Source of the DNA: Roseateles oligotrophus
GTDB lineage: Bacteria > Pseudomonadota > Gammaproteobacteria > Burkholderiales > Burkholderiaceae_C
DNA: 64,000 bases
Reading direction: 5' to 3'
Assembly: GCF_025717515.1 (NCBI RefSeq)
Contig: NZ_JAJIRN010000001.1
Span: forward strand, 248,001 to 312,000
In this document: positions 9,481 to 15,856 of the stretch, piece by piece
Position numbering within the stretch: the first letter of the stretch is position 1
How the letters are laid out: each line of letters opens with the position of its first letter
Notes under the pieces: generated by a model
Database searches by the model: none
The model's input: only the letters and a program-made list of their open reading frames with translations
What the model was told of the DNA's origin: nothing
Position numbers and translations under genes: made by a program

Positions 9481-10439
9481 GCTTCGTTTCCAGCAAGTAT
9501 CGACATCACCGCCATGCGCACCGCGATACCAAAGGTCACCTGCGGCAGGATCACGCTTTGCGCCCCGTCGGCCACCGTGGACGAGATTTCCACGCCGCGG
9601 TTGATGGGCCCCGGGTGCATCACGATCGCGTCGGGCTTGGCCAGCGCGAGCTTTTCCGGCGTCAGGCCGAAGTTCTTGAAGAACTCTCCGGCGCTGGGCA
9701 ACATGCCGCCATTCATGCGCTCGTTTTGCAGGCGCAGCATGATGATCACGTCGGCGCCGCGCACGCCCTCGGCCATATCGTGGCAGACCCTGACGCCCAT
9801 CTCCCGCAGGTCGCCGGGCACCAAGGTCTTGGGGCCGACGGCGCGAATCTCGGGCACGCCGAGGATGTTCAGCGCATGGATGTCCGAGCGGGCGACGCGC
9901 GAATGCACGATGTCGCCGACGATGGCCACCGTCAGATTGCGGAAGTCCTTCTTGAAATGCCGGATCGTGTACATGTCCAGCAGACCCTGCGTCGGGTGGG
10001 CGTGGCGGCCGTCACCGGCGTTGACCACATGCACATGGGGCGCGCAATGCTGGGCGATCAGATAGGGCGCGCCGCTCTCGCTGTGGCGCACGACGAACAT
10101 ATCGGCATGCATGGCGGACAGATTGGCCACGGTGTCGAGCAGGGTCTCGCCCTTGGCCGTTGAGCTGCGCGCGATGTCCAGATTCAATACATCGGCCGAC
10201 AGGCGTTTGGCCGCGATCTCGAAGGTGGTGCGGGTGCGCGTGCTGTTCTCGAAAAACAGATTGAACACCGACTTGCCGCGCAGCAGCGGCACCTTCTTGA
10301 CCTCGCGGTCATTGACCGAGAGAAAGCTGCCGGCGGTGTCCAGAATCTGATGAATATTGGCCTGCGGCAGGCCTTCGACGGAGAGCAGGTGGACCAGTTC
10401 GCCATGCTTGTTCAGTTGAGGATTGCGCTTGGAGAGCAT
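9477..10439 (-). CDS. pyrB: Aspartate carbamoyltransferase catalytic subunit
   Basis: 320-residue enzyme joining carbamoyl phosphate and aspartate in the first committed step of pyrimidine synthesis. The carbamoyl-phosphate loop STRTR (66-70) is intact, as are HPTQ and the C-terminal [10 protein letters not shown]. There is no pyrI regulatory gene. It starts 3 bp after the pyrR stop and overlaps the following pyrC' gene, so the enzyme is probably of the pyrB/pyrC' class, with PyrR upstream as a possible regulator. Confidence 0.96.
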   Translation of the reverse strand: MLSKRNPQLNKHGELVHLLSVEGLPQANIHQILDTAGSFLSVNDREVKKVPLLRGKSVFNLFFENSTRTRTTFEIAAKRLSADVLNLDIARSSTAKGETLLDTVANLSAMHADMFVVRHSESGAPYLIAQHCAPHVHVVNAGDGRHAHPTQGLLDMYTIRHFKKDFRNLTVAIVGDIVHSRVARSDIHALNILGVPEIRAVGPKTLVPGDLREMGVRVCHDMAEGVRGADVIIMLRLQNERMNGGMLPSAGEFFKNFGLTPEKLALAKPDAIVMHPGPINRGVEISSTVADGAQSVILPQVTFGIAVRMAVMSILAGNEA

Positions 10440-10442
10440 GGG

Positions 10443-10943
10443 TCAGTCCCCCTTCAAATCAAATTGGAAGCGACCTTCGGCATCTTTGGCGAGCCGCAAA
10501 CGTTGCTCGGCCGCCAGATGAATGCGCGCTGCGGAAAACGCCGGCTCGATCGGCAGCTCGCGCCCGCCGCGGTCCACCAGCACCGCCAGCGTCACGCTGG
10601 CCGGGCGGCCAAAGTCGAACAACTCGTTGATCACCGCGCGCGTCGTGCGGCCGGTGTACAGCACATCGTCGATCAGCAGGATGTGGCGCCCGCTGACGTC
10701 AAAAGGCAGCTTGGTGTGATCGGCGCTGGCGGACATGCCGCGCGAGCCGAAGTCATCGCGGTGCAGCGAGCTGGAGATCACGCCGGCGCTGCCCGCCAGG
10801 CCCAGATCGGCCTGCAAGCGCTCGGCCAGCCAGGCGCCGCCGGACCAGATGCCGACCAGCGCACTGTCCGGGCGCATCAGTTTGCGGACGCCCTGCAGCA
10901 GATCGGCATAAATCGCCTCGGCATCAAGTAGGAGTGTGCTCAT
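10443..10943 (-). CDS. pyrR: PyrR bifunctional regulator / uracil phosphoribosyltransferase
   Basis: 166-residue phosphoribosyltransferase-fold protein. The PRPP loop is clear (LLIDDVLYTGRTTR). PyrR proteins bind pyr mRNA in Gram-positives and convert uracil to UMP; in proteobacteria the regulatory role is less certain. I place the start at the ATG at 10943, with AAAGGA five bases upstream; upstream in-frame sequence is proline/arginine rich and overlaps an intergenic palindrome. It stands immediately before pyrB in the operon. Confidence 0.92.
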   Translation of the reverse strand: MSTLLLDAEAIYADLLQGVRKLMRPDSALVGIWSGGAWLAERLQADLGLAGSAGVISSSLHRDDFGSRGMSASADHTKLPFDVSGRHILLIDDVLYTGRTTRAVINELFDFGRPASVTLAVLVDRGGRELPIEPAFSAARIHLAAEQRLRLAKDAEGRFQFDLKGD

Positions 10944-10977
10944 GCGAGTCCTTTCGCCGGGCCGCCCCAAGAAAGGA

Positions 10978-10998
10978 CTGCGCCCCCTCGGGGGGCAG
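10978..10998. repeat. GC-rich palindrome between ruvX and pyrR
   Basis: CTGC-GCCCCC-TC-GGGGGG-CAG forms a strong hairpin with one mismatch in the 79-bp gap between ruvX and pyrR. Similar CCCCCTCGGGGGG-centred palindromes are common between genes in Burkholderiales genomes (from memory, not checked). It has no T-run. It could be a REP-like repeat, or a structure that attenuates pyrR-pyrB transcription. Confidence 0.5.
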
Positions 10999-11022
10999 CA
11001 AACAAGGTTTGCGTGGGGGTTG

Positions 11023-11424
11023 TCATATGTTCTCGTTAAAAAATTGTTCAAGAATCAGCGCGGCGGCGGTGGAGTCGACATCGCGAACGCCATAACTCTC
11101 GGCCTCGACGCTGGTGTAGCGCTCATCGACCTCAAATACCGGCAGCTTGAAGCGACCTTTGAGCTGGCGGCCGAAGCGGCGCGCGCGCTGGGTGATTTCA
11201 TGTTCGGCACCGTCGGGATGAAAAGGTACGCCAATCACCAAGGCGTCGGGCTGCCAGTCCTTGATCAGCTTGGCGATCGCCAAAAAGCGCGCCTCGCCGT
11301 CAACGGCAATCGCTTTGAGCGGCTCGCCCCGGCCGGTGAAACGGCTGCCGTTGGCGACACCGACGCGTTTGGTGCCGAAGTCGAAGGCCAGCAGAGACTG
11401 CGCAGAGCTTGCCGACGAGATCAT
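11023..11424 (-). CDS. ruvX: Putative pre-16S rRNA nuclease / Holliday junction resolvase homologue
   Basis: 133-residue YqgF-family RNase H-like protein, associated with 16S rRNA 5'-end maturation. The N-terminal catalytic strand is LLAFDFGTKRVGVA and the acidic VDERYTSVEA motif follows at about residue 97. Its ATG overlaps the yqgE stop (ATGA). The yqgE-ruvX pair is widely conserved in proteobacteria, and its linkage to pyr genes is typical of betaproteobacteria. Confidence 0.93.
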   Translation of the reverse strand: MISSASSAQSLLAFDFGTKRVGVANGSRFTGRGEPLKAIAVDGEARFLAIAKLIKDWQPDALVIGVPFHPDGAEHEITQRARRFGRQLKGRFKLPVFEVDERYTSVEAESYGVRDVDSTAAALILEQFFNENI

Positions 11425-11999
11425 GCGTGACCGGCCTCTTGGCTCAGCATGCGGGGGTCGACGCCGAGCAAACCCAAGGCGCGCTCGTAACGCAGCTCAA
11501 CCGGGGTGTCGAAAATAATTTCATGACTGGCTTCAACGGTCAGCCAGCCATTGCGGCCGATTTCTTCCTCCAACTGCCCCGCAGCCCAGCCGCTATAACC
11601 CAGGGTGACAAACACCCGTTTGGGGCCCGCGCCATTCGACAAGGCCTCGAGCACATCGCGGCTGGTGGTCATCTCAAGGCCGCCGGGCACGATCATGGTG
11701 GCGTTGTAATGGTTGCCGGCCGCGTCCAGCGGTTCATGCAGTACGAAGCCACGTTCGGGCTGAACCGGCCCGCCGTAGAACACCGGCCGATCCGCCAAGG
11801 CGTCTTTGGGGGGGCTCAAGTCGACTTTTTCAAATAGATTGCCAAGCGTCATCGCGATGGGCCGGTTGATGACCAATCCCAAGGCGCCGTTCTCGTTGTG
11901 CTCGCACATATAAATCACAGCGCCTTTGAAGCCTTCATCAAGCATGCCGGGCATGGCGATCAAAAATTGATTGGTGAGGACGATCCGGGCTTGTGACAT
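11421..11999 (-). CDS. yqgE: YqgE family protein (DUF179)
   Basis: 192-residue conserved protein of unknown function. The family signature is clear: LTNQFLIAMPGM near the N-terminus, GALGLVINRP, FYGGPVQPERGFVLH and a GYSGWAAGQLEEEI segment. It is the first gene of the overlapping operon with ruvX, pyrR, pyrB, pyrC' and plsC, and is divergent from the photolyase gene with only 44 bp between start codons. Confidence 0.93.
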   Translation of the reverse strand: MSQARIVLTNQFLIAMPGMLDEGFKGAVIYMCEHNENGALGLVINRPIAMTLGNLFEKVDLSPPKDALADRPVFYGGPVQPERGFVLHEPLDAAGNHYNATMIVPGGLEMTTSRDVLEALSNGAGPKRVFVTLGYSGWAAGQLEEEIGRNGWLTVEASHEIIFDTPVELRYERALGLLGVDPRMLSQEAGHA

Positions 12000-12043
12000 G
12001 GCATCATTTTATTCGCCCATCGCTGGCCGGCGACACTTGGCCT

Positions 12044-13498
12044 ATGGAAAAGAAATTCAAACGAGTCTTGCTCTGGTTCAGACGTGACCTGCGTGTGGCC
12101 GATCAAGCCGCCTTGCACCATGCTTTGAAATCGGCCGAACAGGTGTTTTGCGTCTTTGTGCTTGACCGCGACATCCTCGACGGCCTGCCGCGTGCCGACC
12201 GCCGGGTCGAGTTCATCTGGGCCGCTTTGAACGCGCTCGACGCCGACCTGCGTGGGCTCAAACCCGGCGCCGGCCTGATCGTGCGTCATGGCCACGCCGG
12301 CGATTTGATTCCGCAATTGGCGGCCGAACTGAAGGTTCAGGCGGTGTTGTGCAACCACGACGATGAGCCCGCCGCTTTGGCTCGCGACGCGCTGGTGGCA
12401 CAGCGCCTAGGCAGCTTTGCCTGCGATTTCAAGAGCTTCAAGGACCATGTCATCTTCGAGCGCAGCGAGGTGCTGACGGCCGTGGGCAAGCCCTATAGCG
12501 TGTTCACACCCTATAAAAATGCTTGGCTGCGCAAGCTGGAGCCCTTCTATCTATTGGCCTACCCGGTGGCTCCTTACGCCGATGCATTGGCCACCAGTCC
12601 GCTCGCGACGGGCGTGCCCGGCTTGGCCGAGATTGGTTTTGAGGCGGCGGGATTGAGTCCACATCTGGGGGCGGGCAGTGCCGGCGCGCAAGACTTGTTG
12701 GATGAATTTTTGCAGCGCATCGACCGCTACGACGACAACCGCAACTTCCCGTCCGTCAAAGGACCCAGTTACCTCAGCGTGCACCTGCGCTTTGGCACGG
12801 TGTCGATCCGGCAATTGGCGATGGCGGCTTGGCAACGCATGCAGGCCGGCCAGCATGGCGCTGAAGTTTGGCTGTCCGAGCTGATCTGGCGCGACTTCTA
12901 TCACCAAATCATGCACCACCACCCGCACGCGATGAGCAGCGCCTTCCGTCCGGAATATGACGCGATCATCTGGGAGCAAGGCCCTGCGGCAGACCGGCTT
13001 TTCGACGCTTGGTGTGCGGGTGCCACCGGCTACCCGTTGGTCGACGCGGCCATGCTGCAGCTTAATCAAACCGGCTATATGCATAACCGGCTGCGCATGG
13101 TCACCGCCTGTTTCCTGATCAAGGATCTGGGGCTGGATTGGCGCCGCGGTGAGGCCTACTTTGCCGAGAAACTCTTGGACTTTGACCTCGCGGCCAATAA
13201 CGGCGGCTGGCAATGGGCGGCCTCCAGCGGCTGTGACGCACAACCTTATTTTCGGATTTTCAATCCGGTCACGCAGAGCGAAAAATTTGATGCCGAGGGC
13301 AAATTCATCAAACGTTATTTGCCGCAGTTGGCCAAGTTGCCGCCGAAGTTGATCCACGCACCCTGGTCCGCCAAGCCATTGGATTTGCAGGCTTGCGGCG
13401 TCTTGCTGGGCCGCGACTACCCCTTGCCCATTGTTCGCCACGACGAAGCGCGCACCGCCACTTTGGCGCGTTATGGGGCGGTCAAAAACAAGGCTTGA
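12044..13498 (+). CDS. phrB: Deoxyribodipyrimidine photolyase (class I)
   Basis: 484-residue flavoprotein that uses blue light to split cyclobutane pyrimidine dimers. The N-terminal alpha/beta antenna domain starts VLLWFRRDLRVAD; the FAD domain shows LIWRDFYHQIM and the closing NNGGWQWAASSGCDAQPYFRIFNP block of the family. I chose the ATG at 12044 (MEKKFKR) because it precedes the first strand closely; an in-frame ATG at 11993 would overlap yqgE. No clear ribosome-binding site precedes either. It is followed by the accessory patch with the TIR gene. Confidence 0.93.
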   Translation: MEKKFKRVLLWFRRDLRVADQAALHHALKSAEQVFCVFVLDRDILDGLPRADRRVEFIWAALNALDADLRGLKPGAGLIVRHGHAGDLIPQLAAELKVQAVLCNHDDEPAALARDALVAQRLGSFACDFKSFKDHVIFERSEVLTAVGKPYSVFTPYKNAWLRKLEPFYLLAYPVAPYADALATSPLATGVPGLAEIGFEAAGLSPHLGAGSAGAQDLLDEFLQRIDRYDDNRNFPSVKGPSYLSVHLRFGTVSIRQLAMAAWQRMQAGQHGAEVWLSELIWRDFYHQIMHHHPHAMSSAFRPEYDAIIWEQGPAADRLFDAWCAGATGYPLVDAAMLQLNQTGYMHNRLRMVTACFLIKDLGLDWRRGEAYFAEKLLDFDLAANNGGWQWAASSGCDAQPYFRIFNPVTQSEKFDAEGKFIKRYLPQLAKLPPKLIHAPWSAKPLDLQACGVLLGRDYPLPIVRHDEARTATLARYGAVKNKA

Positions 13499-13510
13499 TG
13501 TTCTAGCTTG

Positions 13511-13526
13511 CGGCGGTTCACCGCCG
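13511..13526 (+). terminator. Hairpin after phrB
   Basis: CGGCGG-TTCA-CCGCCG is a perfect 6-bp stem with a tetraloop 13 bp past the photolyase stop codon. No T-run follows, so it is a weak candidate terminator. It marks the boundary between the core gene and the accessory TIR gene. Confidence 0.35.
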
Positions 13527-13646
13527 GCCTGGTCACGGCGTTGACGGAACGCAAGCCCGTCGGCATACGCCTGGCTAGCATCGACAGCGAGTGGCTAGGC
13601 ATGCGGCTTGGCGCGCTTCAGAGGCTGGTTTGGGGAGATCACTGTG

Positions 13647-14540
13647 ATGCGGCAAAAACCTACTTTGTTCATCGGCTCATCGACCCAGGGTTCAGAGATA
13701 GCCTATGAGATTCAGGCCCAACTGAAGAGCCACGCCGACACAACGGTCTGGAACCAGGGCCTGTTCGAGTTGAGCAGCGGGACACTCGAGCAACTTGACC
13801 GCAGCGTGCAGGAATTCGATTTCGCGGTCTTGGTGTTGTCGACTGACGACTTCGTGCTCTCCAAGGGCGGAGAGGCGCAGGCGCCGCGCGACAACGTGAT
13901 CTTCGAGTTAGGTCTTTTCATGGGGCGGCTCGGGCGCAACAGAACCTTCGTCGTGCGCAGCGAACAGGCCAACTTCAAGTTGCCATCGGATCTCGCAGGC
14001 ATCACGCTGGCGACCTACGACCCGCAGCGCGCGGCCGCGAACTTGGCGGCCGCGCTCGGTCCGGCCTGCAATGAAATCCGCAAGTCGATTGCCCGTGAGC
14101 GGGTGCGCGACGAACTGCCCTCGGATCAGGTGATCGAAGAGATTCACTGTCGCGGTCGTTTCCGCGACTCATACATCTCGACCGACTTGGTTCTCGAACC
14201 CATCGAAGACGCGCAGTTGAATGCGTACGAGGACATCGAGGATGCACGCATTCGGCTGACGGCCGACCGCGCGAGCTTCGTCTGCAGCACCTCTCTGACA
14301 AGGCCTGGCGAGGCCAAGATGCCGGGCTTGATCTATGGCCTGGGCTCCCATTTTCGGGGGGCGGCGTATCTGCAGTACACCTTCGTTCATTCCGATGACC
14401 CCGAGTCCACCTTGCGTTCGCATGGCGTGATGTCCTTGAAGCTCACGCATGCCTACGAGGTCAAGGGCTTCTGGATGGCGACCACGAGTCGGAAGGGCGG
14501 CTTTCTGGTGGGGACAGTCGACTTCGTGCGCGTCAAGTAG
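13647..14540 (+). CDS. TIR-like (PF10137-type) protein with beta-rich C-terminal domain
   Basis: 297 residues in two parts. Residues 1-150 match the TIR-like domain of CBASS/Pycsar effectors: LFIGSS (7-12), VWNQGLF (34-40) and the hallmark RDNVIFELGLFMGRLGR (81-97), whose Glu87 is the candidate NAD-hydrolase residue. Residues 160-297 are beta-rich without membrane helices and end HGVMSLKL...GFWMATTSRKGGFLVGTVDFVRVK, a pattern like the cyclic-nucleotide-binding beta-barrel of Cap15 proteins. That likeness is by eye. The start is the ATG after GGGGAG at 13632-13637; a GTG three bases earlier is possible. No cyclase, nuclease or other defence gene adjoins it. It is the only accessory gene between phrB and tRNA-Gly. 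The likely role is an NAD-depleting immune effector; the trigger is unknown. Confidence 0.8.
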   Translation: MRQKPTLFIGSSTQGSEIAYEIQAQLKSHADTTVWNQGLFELSSGTLEQLDRSVQEFDFAVLVLSTDDFVLSKGGEAQAPRDNVIFELGLFMGRLGRNRTFVVRSEQANFKLPSDLAGITLATYDPQRAAANLAAALGPACNEIRKSIARERVRDELPSDQVIEEIHCRGRFRDSYISTDLVLEPIEDAQLNAYEDIEDARIRLTADRASFVCSTSLTRPGEAKMPGLIYGLGSHFRGAAYLQYTFVHSDDPESTLRSHGVMSLKLTHAYEVKGFWMATTSRKGGFLVGTVDFVRVK

Positions 14541-14611
14541 CTTGCGCGCGCCGGCGCTTGTCGGCAGCGCATTTGCCGGCTTCGGCTGTCGCACGACCGG
14601 AGAGCAAAACA

Positions 14612-14673
14612 GGGGGAACAGTCACTTCGTTGGTGTCCCGGCATCCCGGCTTGTTCCCCGCATTGTTCCCCCC
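14612..14673. repeat. GGGGAACA repeats beside tRNA-Gly
   Basis: One GGGGGAACA (14612-14620) faces two direct copies of TTGTTCCCC (14651-14659 and 14663-14671) spaced 12 bp apart. Short direct and inverted repeats like these next to a tRNA 3' end resemble arm-type sites bound by tyrosine recombinases. No integrase gene remains in the window. The 245 bp between the TIR gene and the tRNA contain no plausible gene. Confidence 0.5.
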
Positions 14674-14717
14674 GTACTTATTGCGCTGTCTAGCCCCGAT
14701 ATGTGCCGGTATGACGT

Positions 14718-14753
14718 AAAAAACCCCTAAGTCTTTGATTTACTTAGGGGTTT
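14718..14753 (-). terminator. Rho-independent terminator of tRNA-Gly
   Basis: A perfect 12-bp stem (AAACCCCTAAGT / ACTTAGGGGTTT) with a 9-base loop runs into a six-T tract on the minus strand (AAAAAA at 14718-14723 on the plus strand). It lies 33 bp downstream of the tRNA 3' end and would end a dioxygenase-tRNA transcript. Confidence 0.85.
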
Positions 14754-14785
14754 GATGCTTTGTGAATTCTTGTCATTCACACATT

Positions 14786-14859
14786 TGGAGCGGGTGATGG
14801 GAATCGAACCCACGTGATTTGCTTGGGAAGCAAGAGTTCTACCATTGAACTACACCCGC
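14786..14859 (-). tRNA. tRNA-Gly (anticodon CCC)
   Basis: 74 nt with encoded CCA. The acceptor GCGGGTG pairs with CACCCGC. The D arm is GTTC/GAAC, the T loop TTCGATT is standard, and the anticodon loop is TTCCCAA, giving CCC for the GGG codon. The anticodon stem has a C-A mismatch at its base (27-43). The first 10 nt of the tRNA overlap the stop codon and last codons of the upstream dioxygenase gene, so both are probably cut from one transcript by RNase P. The 3' half borders the repeats that suggest a former integration site. Confidence 0.96.
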
Positions 14860-15740
14860 ATGGCCGGCAGTATAGCGGCTGCCGACTGATTGGTGGCCAG
14901 GGCCTGAACGAGCCTGGGCGTGGCTGGACCAAAGGCATAAGCGTCCATTCCCAGTGAGCCAAAGGTCAGGCTTGAGTGCAGGCGATGCGGCGCGGCCTCG
15001 ACACCGCCAGCGCCTGCGGTGATGAACCAGGGCAGCAGATGCTCATCGGTCGGGTGCATGGCAATACCGAACGGCGCTTGCGCTCTGTAATCGAGCAAGG
15101 CCTGCCAGTCTCTTGCGGCACTGCGCTCAAGCCACCAGTTACGAAAGACCCGCGAGGCTTCAATTTCGGGGGCGTCAATGGCCGGCGGTCGGCCTTGGCC
15201 AAAGACCAGACCGAGGTTGTGGGTGATGCTGCCGCTGGCAATGATCAGCACGCCGGACTGGGCCAAGGGCGCCAGCATTTGCCCGAGCGCGAATTGCTGC
15301 GCCGGGCTCGCGTTGGCGACAAATGCCAGCGGCAGGACGGGCACGTCGGCATCCGGATAGAGGTAGCGCAGCGGCACCCAGGCGCCGTGGTCCAGACCAC
15401 TTTGCTCAGTGAGCTGTATCGATTGCGCGGCGTGTCGGGTCAGAGCGACGATTTCTTCGGCCAAGTCGGGCGCGCCGTTTGCGTCGTAACGCAGTGTGCG
15501 GAGTTGATCGGCAAAGCCACCGAAGTCATAAATGGCTTGATGCTGCAAGCCGCCAAGCAGGAGCACCTGCTTGGCGCTGGTGTGAGCCGAAATCATCAAG
15601 ACCGCGCGCGGGCGCCCCAAGCCGGTATCAAGGACTCGACCCAGTTTGTGCATGAAGGCACCCGCTTCACGCGGCTCCAAGGCGGTCATTGGCGAGCCAT
15701 GTGAAAGAAACAAGGGGGGGAAGTGATCTGTGTTCATCAT
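14850..15740 (-). CDS. ygiD: LigB-type / 4,5-DOPA extradiol dioxygenase family protein
   Basis: 296-residue extradiol ring-cleavage dioxygenase of class III (LigB/DODA type). Metal-ligand regions are seen at PPLFLSHGSPM (His14) and in ISAHTS. E. coli YgiD cleaves DOPA; the true substrate here is unknown. The start is taken at the ATG pair at 15740/15737, since upstream in-frame sequence does not match the family. The reading frame ends MRV-stop inside the tRNA-Gly gene: the last three codons and the stop use the first bases of the tRNA. It is divergent from the permease gene. Confidence 0.9.
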   Translation of the reverse strand: MMNTDHFPPLFLSHGSPMTALEPREAGAFMHKLGRVLDTGLGRPRAVLMISAHTSAKQVLLLGGLQHQAIYDFGGFADQLRTLRYDANGAPDLAEEIVALTRHAAQSIQLTEQSGLDHGAWVPLRYLYPDADVPVLPLAFVANASPAQQFALGQMLAPLAQSGVLIIASGSITHNLGLVFGQGRPPAIDAPEIEASRVFRNWWLERSAARDWQALLDYRAQAPFGIAMHPTDEHLLPWFITAGAGGVEAAPHRLHSSLTFGSLGMDAYAFGPATPRLVQALATNQSAAAILPAMRV

Positions 15741-15856
15741 GGGCTTGATTGAATCCGAGGCTGGCCGTGCCGTGGTGGCGGGCAATTGAATCCGTCGTTC
15801 AGGGCTTTTGCATGCCGAGCAGTTGATGCCCTCGGACAATCGCTACAGTGCGAGCC

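Noticed and set aside
8164-10065. 633-codon plus-strand frame over pyrC' and pyrB
   Set aside because: It is antisense to two recognised genes with strong motifs and shows no domain of its own.
10978-10998. PyrR-dependent attenuator before pyrR-pyrB
   Set aside because: A strong hairpin is present, but no T-run and no anti-terminator partner could be seen, so I list it only as a palindrome.
13499-13646. A left-hand attachment repeat matching the tRNA-Gly 3' end
   Set aside because: I looked for copies of the T-arm/acceptor sequence near phrB and saw none, so no bounded island can be claimed.
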